DNA of 64,000 nucleotides from Pseudocercospora fijiensis CIRAD86 (taxonomy: Eukaryota > Ascomycota > Dothideomycetes > Mycosphaerellales > Mycosphaerellaceae): the NCBI RefSeq assembly GCF_000340215.1, contig NW_006921532.1:4663126-4727125 (forward strand), read 5' to 3'. Under the pieces are notes generated by a model. That model was not told the origin of the DNA, made no database searches, and worked only from the letters and a program-made list of their open reading frames with translations. The translations under genes and the position numbers were made by a program. This document shows, one piece after another, positions 45,324 to 56,279 of this stretch; positions within the stretch are counted from its first letter, which is position 1; the number at the start of each line of letters is the position of its first letter.

Positions 45324-47059
45324 CTCTCACTCCATTCACTACATGTAACACAGTACATATGACACTTGCATCCATGTCTCCCCCAAGCTTGCACCTCCCT
45401 TCACTTTGAGCCGCACCGCACCGAACCGCACCGCACCCCGCCCATTCGAACAATCACACTGACACTCACTCTACCCACCTGCACACCTCCATAGCACGCC
45501 GCTCCCAGCCCACAGAACTGCTGCTCGCGTGCGCTCATGTGTAGCTCGAATCCATGTACCTCACGTCGCCTGCCGGCACTGCTCTGCTCTGATTCTTCCG
45601 CACACCACCAGCTGCAAGTCGGACCAGCTCTACGATGCCCATGTCGCCATTCTACGCCCGCCGGTCTGCCTGCCTTGCAAGTGGCGACCGCTCGCTTTCA
45701 CGCTTGTCAGTTCAGGTATGACCGCTGAGTCTGTAAACTTATGCTACAAGGGAGCTGCGCAGGTCTTGCTTGACGAATCTGGCGAATATCACTCACCACG
45801 AGCGGCTCCGGCAGCCTGGAATCGGCCTGGGCCACTGCGATGGGGTCAGGTGGCACCATTAATCTATATGCCGCAATCGTCCATCAAGCCACACCTTTGG
45901 AAAGACGCTAGAACGAGTCTACCTCCGAAGCAGCAACCTTCCCGGCATTGAACGCTATACTGTAATTGCTGGCACGGTATGCAGTACGCTCCCAAAACGT
46001 GAGTGTTAGCATCTGCCATTAGAATGGTTGAGGGTGGCGACCGACAAGCTGCGATGTGCTCCGCGCCGCCGAAGTTCTGGCGGCAGCACGCTACACGAAG
46101 CCTTGGCCGCCGACCGACGACCGTCGTCCTCTTTCTTCCGTCAACAACATCACTGACTTAATCTATCTCGATGATGCGGTCAAAGCGTCCTGCTGCCAAC
46201 TGCACGCGAGACACCATTCGCGACCCATGCCTGCCTGCCGCTTGAAGGTCATCGTTGCCAGGCTGCATAAATGATGAGAATTCGATGCGGCACTTGTTCT
46301 TGCACAGGAAATGCCGAGCATCCAATCTCGACGCACTGCCGATACCCATATATAAAATCAGTGACCACCCAAAATTTGGCTCAATGCGGCAGGACTGAGA
46401 ATCTTAGGCGTGAGAAGTAGCCATGTTCGGGCTAAGGGAAATCCACAGCCCCAGTCTCTTGATGTTGTGCACATCCAAGATCAGAAGTATGGTCATAGGC
46501 CACCTAAATTCTTCATGTTGGCTCTCTGGCTGTCACGGACGAGACTTCTCTTTGCCTCACATGCATTTGCAGCGTCGTGTGTATGCTCAGTAGACGTTGC
46601 TTCTTCGCAGGATACAGCTGACTGCATATGAATGTCAACAAGTCTTGGGGATCAGGGCTGGGCAAGAGCCTGGGCTCATGCCAAGGGACAGAGCACCTAA
46701 GATTGCCCGGGCGGGTACTGTGAAGGGAAGCCTGCGTCTGAAGAAATGGGCTCCCTTCACAGCCTAAAATGTTGGGTCGGCAAGGATACTGATGTACCGC
46801 GAAGCTACAGTACTTTGTTCGTATCGCAGTTTCATCAGTTTCAGACCGCTCCCAGAACGACAATCTCCCTACGTCATGTTTGATTCGCGAAGATACAGCA
46901 TAGGCACCTTCGCCAGGTCATAGCTCTCGGAAGCGCCGTGAATACGACGCTGATCACAAGCCGAAATTTTGCCATGATAGTCAACACTGCATCGACTGCC
47001 GCCTTCAGCACTGTAATGCCTGATGGCACAGTAGGTCCTGCTCGTTCGACAGTCCAGTC
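45324..47059. other. Intergenic with a (CCGCA)n microsatellite, no supported gene
   Basis: A short (CCGCA)n array lies at 45411-45437. Several open frames on both strands (for example 45529-45951 on + and complement 46513-46863) have no domain and mixed composition. I do not support any of them as genes. Confidence 0.4.
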
Positions 47060-49528
47060 CTAATGCGCGTTGGTGTCATCTTGTTCATCATCCTCTGCAT
47101 CAGTATGTTCTGCATCAGTATGTTCTGCGTCGGTATGCTGATCGCTGGCGGCTTCGCTGTCGTCCGCGAAATCGTCAAAGAATACTCGGCTTTGTCGGAC
47201 AAGTTCCTCCATGACGCCGCTATTGCGTCTAGTATCGACGGACGGCGACCGCGCAGGGAGTTCTCTCCGACTAGGTCTGACAGTCTCGGAACTTGTGCGA
47301 GGCGTAGGAGTTTGCAGCGAGCCCCAAAAGTTCGACATGCGTTTTGTGAAAGATGGCGAGTCTTGACGCTGGGGCAATGGCCGCCAAGCGGGTTGCTCAC
47401 GCTCAACGGCCGGCGACAAAAGTCGTTCGGGCACTTCGACAATCCCGTTACTGGCGCGCGCTTTCTCAAGAAGACCTTCCAAATCTTCTTCACTGAGGAC
47501 GCTACGGAGTCGAGCTTGTGGACGTTCCATAGGAGTTGGTGGTAGGACTTGCCCTTCGGGAGGTCGGTATGCCTCTCGGGCTTGTTCAATAATACGTTCG
47601 ATAGCCATACGATTGGCAACGAACTTGAGCTTGGGCCATGCAGCTAGCTGGCCAGCGCGGATCATCCCAGCAAGTCGCTGCATTGTAGGGTCGGAGAGGA
47701 TATGCCAGAAGTCAGATATCTTGGTTTTGGGCCAGATGGTGATGGTGCCGCTGAAGCGTTGTAAGAACACCTCACTCCAGTCTTGCCCAAGCGGTCTCGG
47801 AAGTAGCTCCAGATGTCGCAGCACTTTCAGCCACTTATTCAGATCGAGCTTGATGAACTGCTCAATAGCAGAGCCAAGGAAGCCACCGCGCCATCCACGC
47901 CCTCTTCGGTGCGTTACAGGCCGGCCCACTGTGCCACGCGAGGAGAAGAACCACAAAGACACGTGTGGATTGACTTGTGAGACAATACTGAAGTTGACGT
48001 TGAAATGCAGGTTCAAGCTTTTGAGCGGAATGTCGGTTCGCAGAGATCCATCCTTCCATTTGTGTCCAAACGAGAACGGCTCAAGGCTGCCGTGGGAATT
48101 CTTGCGCATGAGTACGACAGGGTTGAGTATTCCAGGCACTGCAGCAGACGCAAGGACTGCAGACCAGATAACACAGTCAGGCGCGGTAAGATAATTCACC
48201 AGCATGCTGGGGGAATGCGGATCCGATGGGACACAAGTGACGTTGAGGATACGTCCTGTGCGCTGGTATGCCTCAAGAAAGGTCAAGCTGCCATGGCAGA
48301 ACCAGGCACATCGCTTGGCCCAGTCGACCGAGTCGAAGCGGGCTCCAGTCCGCCACCATCGCAAGAACCATGTCTTAAAGTCATCGTGGCAAGCAGTGAT
48401 GCGGGAGGCCAGCGCCGGTACAAGCAGCTCTTTCAATTCTGCATCGGTGCGTGTTGCGAGTAGAGCAGCCACCAGAGCTCCGCCAGAAGTCCCTGTGATG
48501 ATAGCTGGCAACAAATCGGCATCTAGCAGAGCTTTGGCTATGCCGAAATGGTAGTACGCAAACGTTGCGCCGCCACTCAGGCATAAGGCCGAGCGTCCCA
48601 AATTGGCTGAAAAGTGCTTAGATAAGCTCCGCTTGTCGGCTTGGGTGAGTTGATTGCTTGCAAAGAGGAATTTGAGAGACTCTGCCGTTTCGTCGATGTA
48701 AGTCTGAAGAAGTGACTTAGTCCCATAGTAAGTTTCGGAGTACAGACGAGGATTCTCTATGCCGGCGAAGTTATTCTTGACACACGTCTCCAGCACAGAG
48801 CGCAGCTCATCAATGGCCCTGCGGTCTTCGCGTGCAGTGCGCCGTGCTTGACGGCGCTCATCTTGCTCTGCTTCTGCCCGTAACCTCCGTACTTCCCTAA
48901 CGATTCGCCGTATCGTTTTCCAATCATAGTACGAGCCTTCATCATCATCCTTCCAAGCATCGTTGCCCAGATGGCGGTCAAGGTTCTCAGCAGCCTTCAC
49001 CCAATCTTCATAATTGTCCTGAATTCTTAAAGTCTTCCGCAAGCGATCGCGAGTACCCCTCCAGGTCACGTATTGCTCGTATAGCCATATGTAGAATCTG
49101 GTAAGGAGATAGCAGATGCCCAGAAAGGTGATCCAGCCGAAGACGAAGAACAGCAGCGGGTACTTGACCAAAGAATAAGTCCAGCCCTCCCTGACTTCGT
49201 CTCTGCCCCTTCTCGACTTCTTGCCTGCCCTGCCTTTTTTCCCAGAGGCGCTTGACCCCGATCGTCTGACCTTTCGCTGCCGTACAGGCCGCCAGTCGTT
49301 CAGGGCGGTGATGAACTCCGCGGCATTCGGCGGGTTCTTGCGAAGAGTGGCGGCGAGGTCCTCCTCTGACGGCGATGCAGTCAGATTCTCGGGGGCTGCC
49401 AACGCTGACTGAAATGCCGAGAAATCCTCGTCATCAACGAAGTCGTTGTCCCAGTCCGGCAGACGGTGAGGGTCGAAGGCGTGGGGATTGCTCACTGATG
49501 GTCCATCTGTTGACTTCTTCTTGTCCAT
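47060..49528 (-). CDS. DUF3336/patatin-type lipase (TGL4/TGL5 family)
   Basis: A single exon of 822 aa. A Lys/Arg-rich N-terminal region precedes a membrane-associated hydrophobic stretch at about residues 121-147 (KYPLLFFVFGWITFLGIC), then the DUF3336 region and the patatin domain. The oxyanion loop CLSGGATFAYYHFG begins at about residue 316, the nucleophile elbow GTSGG is at 346-350 (Ser348) and the catalytic Asp lies in KDGS (Asp493). The C-terminal 170 residues are disordered and end in an acidic tail with three HTDAE repeats. Relatives are triacylglycerol lipases/lysophospholipid acyltransferases on lipid droplets or ER. The start is the first Met, MDKKKSTDGP. It is divergent from QRI7, with block C inserted between the two. 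Confidence 0.9.
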   Translation of the reverse strand: MDKKKSTDGPSVSNPHAFDPHRLPDWDNDFVDDEDFSAFQSALAAPENLTASPSEEDLAATLRKNPPNAAEFITALNDWRPVRQRKVRRSGSSASGKKGRAGKKSRRGRDEVREGWTYSLVKYPLLFFVFGWITFLGICYLLTRFYIWLYEQYVTWRGTRDRLRKTLRIQDNYEDWVKAAENLDRHLGNDAWKDDDEGSYYDWKTIRRIVREVRRLRAEAEQDERRQARRTAREDRRAIDELRSVLETCVKNNFAGIENPRLYSETYYGTKSLLQTYIDETAESLKFLFASNQLTQADKRSLSKHFSANLGRSALCLSGGATFAYYHFGIAKALLDADLLPAIITGTSGGALVAALLATRTDAELKELLVPALASRITACHDDFKTWFLRWWRTGARFDSVDWAKRCAWFCHGSLTFLEAYQRTGRILNVTCVPSDPHSPSMLVNYLTAPDCVIWSAVLASAAVPGILNPVVLMRKNSHGSLEPFSFGHKWKDGSLRTDIPLKSLNLHFNVNFSIVSQVNPHVSLWFFSSRGTVGRPVTHRRGRGWRGGFLGSAIEQFIKLDLNKWLKVLRHLELLPRPLGQDWSEVFLQRFSGTITIWPKTKISDFWHILSDPTMQRLAGMIRAGQLAAWPKLKFVANRMAIERIIEQAREAYRPPEGQVLPPTPMERPQARLRSVLSEEDLEGLLEKARASNGIVEVPERLLSPAVEREQPAWRPLPQRQDSPSFTKRMSNFWGSLQTPTPRTSSETVRPSRRELPARSPSVDTRRNSGVMEELVRQSRVFFDDFADDSEAASDQHTDAEHTDAEHTDAEDDEQDDTNAH

Positions 49529-49880
49529 ACTGCCTTACCAGACGAAATAGATCAAGTCATATTCGCTTTCTCACATATAGCCTCATCGGAAGGGGGGAAC
49601 AGAGAGCAGAGACAGAGGGAGGAGGGAGAAGACTGGCGGACTCGCGGGCCATCACATGCGGACGGGTTCTCAACGCTGGAGCGCGATGCACGCGCCCTGG
49701 CTTGGTGACGCAAGAGCGGGACGTGCCGATTTTGACGGGTCGGCTCTTTGACAGCCAGGTTGGCCCTGGTCAGTTGTCCGATGGTTTAGCAGGCGAGGTC
49801 TTCCGCTCGACTACCTCCGTTCAGGCCTTTGTGCATTAAGGATTACGTTCCGCGGTGGTGAATTGGTCAGATTGCACGTG
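49529..49880. other. Promoter side of the lipase gene up to block C
   Basis: Normal-composition DNA, including a purine-rich GGAGGGAGAAGA run near 49618. RIP-mutated sequence starts at about 49,880. No separate gene is supported. Confidence 0.5.
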
Positions 49881-50699
49881 ATAGATTTAAATAAATTAGG
49901 GCTAGCTTCCGTCTTTCCGAACAACTAATTACATACTACTCTACCTAATCCTTCGCCTAAAGGCCTAAAGCTAAACCGCTAATTTTTATCGTAGACTCCG
50001 CTATCAAACTACTATCTCGCAGCGATACCAACTATCGGCATATCTAACACGCTGAGATTGTAGCGCTGCTAATTGCGAATTAGAATATCTAAAAATCTCG
50101 TATATGCGACGTATATACGTTAAGTTATACTAAATCCCGCAAGGCGACTTTATTTATAGCTATCCGCTACTAGCGCACCTAATATACACCGAAACAATAA
50201 CTCCTGAATCTCGCGTACCTAACACTTGGAGGTCCTTAATTAGAGCCTTCCGACTAACTTATTTGCTATAAGCAACTGCGTACGACTTCTTACTATTAAG
50301 TTCTCGTCGAGGCGGGAGATAGAGGCTATAACGACCTCCTTTAATCTTAACCGAACTAACTCGAGGCCCTTCGTAGAGTACTTCTCAATTACTTTAATAA
50401 GACACTCGAGTGCCTACGGTGTAATAGTGCTAAGTTCTCGTTACTCCGGCGACGCTATTTACTAGCGGCTTAGAAGGCACTAGATTTATTACCCCTAATA
50501 CACTCGAAACCTCCGCGAGCTCGTAGACCTAGTATTTCCGACCAATATTGCTATAAACACCGTGCTCGTACGACACCGCATTGTTAAGATATAGCTAAAT
50601 AGCAGACGCGACTTTAGCTAGCTACTCGAGTCGACATTTCGAATACTAATTAATACCCGCGATACTAATTAATATAAGCGGCTCCGACTTGACTAATTA

Positions 50700-53600
50700 A
50701 GCTAACACTTCCGAGCTCAATCGTCGTAGCGGAGATAATTAGTATAGCTCTTCTTATCTAATAGAAGCGCTACTAATATCTAAACTAGACCGTCGTAGCG
50801 AAGAAGATATCGGCCTACTACCTCGACTAGACGATAAAGACGAGGAAATGCCTACTCTAGAAGACCTACCGCTGCTAGGAGAGACTTCCGATATACTAGG
50901 CCCTTTATCCGATCTGCTAGGTCCTATATTCGCTAGTACATTCGCCGGTCTAGCACTCGATAAAGATCGCCGCCGCTAGCGCTAGTACTATAGCGACTAC
51001 TATAACTCTAAGAACATGCTAGGCGATAAGGACCGCTTAGCTACTCGCCGCTAGCCTACTCGCCTTTAGCCTGCTCGCCTTTAGCCTACTAAAGAGCGCG
51101 CTACTCCTCGCCGCCTACGAACCGCTAATCGCAACATTATATATAATTAGCTAGTTGATAATAGTCTAACTAAGGATAAGGATGCTAATATAGATAAAAA
51201 GCCGTAGAGCGAGGGCGAACTAGAGCGTAAGCGCCGTACTAGCAATGCCTCCGATAATAACGATTAGCCTATTTAGCATCCTAGTAAGCGCGGCCTCGAT
51301 AAGATAAACGACGAGGAAGAGGGCGAACTCGAGCCTACTAGCAATCGTAGTCCGCGCCGTATACTAAAGCAGAAGTACGCCCTCGCTATAAAGCACCTTA
51401 CTTAGCTTAAATTACCGATAGAGAAGATATTGTTTATATAGTTTAGCAATAAGGGCACTAAGACCTATCGTAAGCGGGTATAGGCTATATAAGACATACT
51501 GCCTAATAAGCATCTTATTAGTGCTGTCTAGCTGCGAGCTAAGGTTAAGAACTTAATTAGCAAGAAGTTCTTTAATGTATATAAGCTAGAAGAGAGCCTT
51601 GCTGCACTACGCCGCCTCTCCGAGATATATAATGTAATCTATAGTATTGTACCGAATTGGTACCGCCTGCTCGAGGACTTTATACTACCGAATACCCGCA
51701 AGGACACTATATAGCGAGCAATATTATTCGAGGATAAGCGTAACATAATATAGAAGCGTATCTGCATAATTACGTATATAGTAGTGTATTCGATGGCGAT
51801 AAAGCGAGCCTCCTAGATACTAAAGTCGCTTAGTCTGCTCTTAGTATATGTTAGCAATCTACTAGCTCCGCTTATCGACACCCTATATAGTATAGGTCTG
51901 CTTCCTTCGTATAGGACTATTTAGGCGTTAATTAAGAAGAATGCTAACACCTAGCGGCTAAGGATCCTCGAGTAGGCAAAGCTGTATATTTAGTAGCTCT
52001 ACTACGACAACTTTAACCGCTAGGCAAAGCGTAAGGATTAAGATATTGCAGACAATAATAAATAGGTCAACATTACTAATTCGTATATCGCCCTATATAA
52101 TAATCTTCTAGAGGGCGGCTTAATATAGGACATACTAGACCGGTCTAAGCTAGTACTAACTAAGAACATTATCTATAACATCGATAATAATAATACTATC
52201 GAGGCAGTCGAGATGCACTAGCTCTACGAAGCCTATATATATGTATTCGGTAATGCGATTAAGGCGGTATTTAAAGTAGCTAAGGATAGAGGCTATCTAG
52301 TCTAGTAGCTAGAGTATCCGGAAATCGACTGCAGCTTTAAAGGCAAGACCTAGTTGCTAGCTATACCTCTATTATAGAACGACGAGATCTCTAATAAGGG
52401 CACTGCCTTAGTATACGACGACATCTACTAAAGCAACCTTGGCCTAAAGCCTAATAATCCGATATTCGACAATCGATTAATTATTAATATTAGTAATTAG
52501 CTTACGATCGAGCGCATACTATCTATAATCTTTAGCGGTGTCGAGAACAAGGCGGTATACGATAAGAAGCAGCATGTCCTTCTAGTGCCTGCTTAGTTCT
52601 ACATCTTTATAAACCTATGCTTTACGCCTTTCCGTATCTACTAGAACAAGAATAAGGCTAGTAAACGCTTAGACTTCTCTCTATTATCTAATGTCAACTT
52701 CTAGGGCATAAAGGAGGTTGATCCCAAATCACTAAAGTTCTTCCGTATGCAGAGACTACTTAAGCGTTGTTTCAATGCTCGAGTTATCGCTATGCTACTC
52801 TAGATTATAGTCAACCGTAGCTATATCACCGAGGACATTGTTAGAACAGGCTAAGGTAATCAAACTCGCCCCGAGGTTGTTAAGCAGGCTATTATCGAGA
52901 AGATTACTACCGCTAAGTATATAGATATCTTAAAGGAAATGCATAAGCTGCTCTTGTCGCTAGAGGCATAGGATAGTATACCTAATCGACTAGCTACTGC
53001 TGCTACCGACGGCGCGGCACTAAATAGACTAGATGCGGCCTTTACTTCGATATATAGACTACTAAAAGAGATCTCCTTGTTTATACGTATTCGCTATGCC
53101 GTCCGTATATAGGATGTCGGTTATCTCCGTCGGTGCGTAGATTACACTATTCTAATGTTCCTCGGTGCTAGACAGAGCAATTATAGCCGCCTAATAACCT
53201 ACTTCCATTTCCTATTAAATAAAGGTAGTACAGCGGAGCTACAGAAGGCAGTTCTCGCTACTAGAACAGTTAATTAATCTAGAAAGAAGGGCTATACTGT
53301 CGGTAGTAATAAGATGATTGAGCTAATTAACTACGCACTCTCGGAGGATTACAAGCGCCTTACTAACTCGACTTATAGACTTGCTGCCGCCTTTAAGCGA
53401 GTATTAATAAATAGGGAGCTATCCCGTCTTATCCGGGATATATTCAAGGAGAATTCTAGTGTCTATCGAACTAGCTATTACACCGAAAAGGACATTAGCG
53501 TAGGCGTGTTCAATCGAGCCGACAAGATCCGTATCGATAGCTTTACGAAGTAGCAGTATAGAAGCTTTACGCTGTTAGACGATATCTAGAACATTAGCGC

Positions 53601-53940
53601 AGATCAGATACTAGCGGTCGTTAAGAACTTCAATACTACTAATCAGAACTTTATGCGAGGCCGTACTACTGTACTGCAATCCGATGCCTTAGACGGTCCT
53701 AATGCTACGGAGCGCCTCGAGGGTGTTAATTATAGTCCAATCGAGGAGGTAGTACTTAATCTAGATCGAGACGATATGTAGGTTTAGCTAGCAGATAGTA
53801 CTGCTTAGCTCTTCGAGAGCGTTAAGAGCTAGGACCTAACTAGAGCTAGAGCTAGAGCTAGAGCTAGAGTTGAGGGAATAGACATAGGCCTTTTAGTACG
53901 TATAGGTAGCCTCGGCGATAACGGCGGCAGTAACTTCTAA
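50700..53940 (+). pseudogene. DUF6589-like protein frame, RIP-mutated
   Basis: One frame (codons at positions 3n+1) of about 1,080 codons, broken by TAG/TAA and never by TGA in the part read. The N-terminal 200 codons are acidic and Arg/Asp-rich (EEDIGLLPRLDDKDEE, then RKRRTSNASDNND), likely disordered. The middle contains YYDNFNR, where DUF6589 proteins have a conserved YDN, then a spaced ISN-stop-LTIERI block resembling the GDQLT.R motif, and FYIFINLCFTPFRI. The C-terminal third has VDYTILMFLGARQSNYSRLI, which fits the helical C-terminal core of such proteins. It ends in an (RA)n tract from an AGAGCT hexanucleotide array. DUF6589 has no known function; its occurrence in repeated fungal genes suggests mobile elements. 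The family call is from memory of motifs only. Confidence 0.55.
53842..53868. repeat. (AGAGCT)n hexanucleotide array inside the DUF6589-like frame
   Basis: About four and a half units encode an Arg-Ala repeat near the C-terminus of the frame without breaking it. Confidence 0.85.
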
Positions 53941-54035
53941 AGCAATAGAGCATAGCATTCGATAGATATTAATGCGCATAGCTTAATTAAGGATATACTT
54001 TATAGTTCCTAACTAGTAGTATACGTGAATCTCCG

Positions 54036-54065
54036 TCTATCCGTCTATCTATCTATCTATCTATC
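54036..54065. repeat. (TCTA)n tetranucleotide microsatellite
   Basis: About six units downstream of the DUF6589-like frame. Confidence 0.85.
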
Positions 54066-54078
54066 CTATACATTCTGC

Positions 54079-54155
54079 TTACCTAAGGTTTCCGTCGTTA
54101 TCGTGTTAATCACTTTTACTAGCGCTAATTGCTAGAAACGCGCTTAATCGACGTA
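54079..54155 (+). repeat. Direct repeat of the block C spacer, left copy
   Basis: It reads CCTAAGG...CGTCGTTATCGTGTTA...TAGCGCTA...GCTAGAAACGCGCT...AATCGAC. A close copy lies at about 55,863-55,940 in the same orientation. The two flank the 1.7-kb spacer between the two genes of block C. Confidence 0.75.
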
Positions 54156-54161
54156 TCTCGT

Positions 54162-54236
54162 GCTAACTAACTAACTAGCTAACTAGCTAACTAGCTAACT
54201 AGCTGACTAGCTAACTAGCTAACTAGCTAGCCGGCT
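54162..54236. repeat. (CTAACTAG)n minisatellite
   Basis: About nine units of an octanucleotide, mostly CTAACTAG with one CTGACTAG. It follows directly after the left copy of the direct repeat. Confidence 0.88.
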
Positions 54237-55862
54237 AGCTCTAGGAAGGTCGTAGAAAGATAACTCTAGTAAGTTGTTTGCTAAAGTTAACTAGATAGGC
54301 GTCCTTCTAGCTAGCTATACTCGACCTAGGGCCTATTTAGTAGGATTCGGCCCTGCTTAGGACGACGGAGCGGCCTTAGGCACAATCACATGCTAGCGTC
54401 TAGTAAATAATGTCGCTCTTGCCGTAAAGGAGCGGGTTAGTTAGTAAGGTGATGTATAGCCGTTATTGCTACCTATTGTCGACTACGTAGCTTAACCTTA
54501 CCTGCGTAGATAGACCTTCGCTTTCTAACTTCCACTTCTTCTTCTTCTTTACATTAACTATACTGTGTACCGGTATCCGCACTGCGCGTATAACTAGCGA
54601 GTATCCGCACTATATACGTAACTAGCGAGTTCCCCTTTGCGTAACTAGCGATAGTAAACACCTCCACCCCTAGCAACATACTAACTATCTATATACTATA
54701 GCGGCAGTGTCAATTATACCTCTTTATCGCGAGTAGAAGTGGCTCTCTACTACGATTAATACTATTCCTTGCTAGTTCTGCGACTTGCTACCGATAGAGC
54801 CGCTTAGAAATAGTCGAGGTCTATTAGCAGGTAATTTGTTTAGTCCTTTAGTCTCCGATAGGCTTTGCCGAAAGGTAACTCTCCTAGCGAGTAGGTTTAG
54901 GAATTAATCGCAGTCTTAGTATAGCTGTTCTATAGTAGCATTACTATTAGGTAATTCCGTATTAGATAGTCTTCTTGTCTATTACTATAACAGGCTTTCT
55001 ACATTATTAGGCTCTTCTCGGGATACTATACGCATATCTAGTTAAGCTTAGTGTAACGTAGCCTTTGCAAATTCGGCGATTAGGAGCGTACGATGTCGGA
55101 TATAGCCTCTAGGCAGCGAGCTATTAATGCTGTAGTTCCGCGGTACGAATAGGCGTCCTTAAGCAAGACGTCTTTATAAGGGCACTGCTATACGACTATA
55201 GTAAGCGTATCGACTCTGCTAGACAACTGCAGTGCGCACCCCCTCTTCCCTCCGAGCGTATTAAGACTGTTATATACCTACAGTGCGCAAGAAAGAGTTG
55301 TTCTAGGGGTATATCTTTTAACAGTCTTTTTAACATTTAGGCGCGGTTCGACTATTGTTCTCTAGGTAGCTTTAGTCGGTACCTAGTTTCTAACTCTTTA
55401 AGTTCGCTAGTGTTATACGCTTAATAATGCCTGTTCTATATACACTTCGGTGTTGTAGTTAGTAATAGAATGCGTTAATAGCTAGCGAGAGAGCAAGCTT
55501 ATAGGTAATGTATGCTTCTAGTATGCTTCTTATAGTATGCTCCTAGTAGGCCCTTAAACCGCTAGTTATATCAGATCCCTGTAAACGCTATTGTTTATTT
55601 TCTCTGCCTTGCATAGCAACTAAGGCCTCTAGTTTTAGGGAGAGGTAGGCAAAGGAGGGCGAGGACGTAAGAGGTCGCTTCGGCGATTCTCGAAGAGATG
55701 CTATTTATAGCGCTCGTTATACGTTATCGCCCTACGCTTCTATTCTACCGTACATATTATAGTGCCTGCTAACTAGCATGTAGTACGATAAGTATAGTAT
55801 TAGCTTCTAGGCTTTGTCGGTCTTCTCGAAATAGGACTTCTCGAAATAAGGCCTTCGGTATG
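54237..55862. other. Spacer of block C
   Basis: TpA-rich, non-coding as far as can be read. Near 54,570-54,650 a unit of the type GTATCCGCACTATATACGTA followed by ACTAGCGA is repeated about two and a half times. No frame comparable with the two flanking genes is present. Confidence 0.5.
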
Positions 55863-55940
55863 CCTAAGGCTACGGTCGTCGTTATCGTGTTAGACACTTT
55901 TGTTAGCGCTATTTGCTAGAAATGCGCTCAATCGACTCGG
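55863..55940 (+). repeat. Direct repeat of the block C spacer, right copy
   Basis: Matches 54,079-54,155 over about 77 bases with roughly 80% identity, differing partly by transitions. It lies about 340 bases beyond the 3' end of the helicase frame. Confidence 0.75.
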
Positions 55941-56279
55941 TCTAGCGTTGTAGCGGCGGTATTGTTGTTTAAAAAGCATCGTAAATTCGAGGAAGGAGAT
56001 TCAGATAGAGGAAGCCTCGATAGCCCGCTAAGGCTCGGATTTACTATAGTATAACATCCGATTGGCGGGATTAGGCCGGCTTTAAGATCGCGATTTCCTC
56101 TTACGTATCTATTAACTTTAGCTGTATACCGATATCGACAAAGAATATAACAAAGAGCGTAACGGTACTAAAAACGCGAGAAATATATGCTATACTATAT
56201 ACTGTCTTAAAGGTCTACTATCTAGTCTACTATCTACCGCGAAGTCCTACTAAACAACCGCTAAATTAACGCTAAAACA

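Noticed and set aside
40950..45437. The (TGCGG)n array at 40,950 and the (CCGCA)n array at 45,411 as inverted ends of one large insertion
   Set aside because: They are complementary microsatellites, but the MULE and the hAT element between them have their own well-defined ends, so the arrangement is probably chance.
45529..45951. 140-codon open frame on +
   Set aside because: No domain, mixed composition, and overlapping alternative frames; no splice-supported model could be built.
47060..49528. The patatin gene as cargo of a Starship giant transposon
   Set aside because: The protein is a DUF3336/patatin lipase of the conserved TGL type with normal composition, and no DUF3435 tyrosine recombinase (captain) was recognised in the window.
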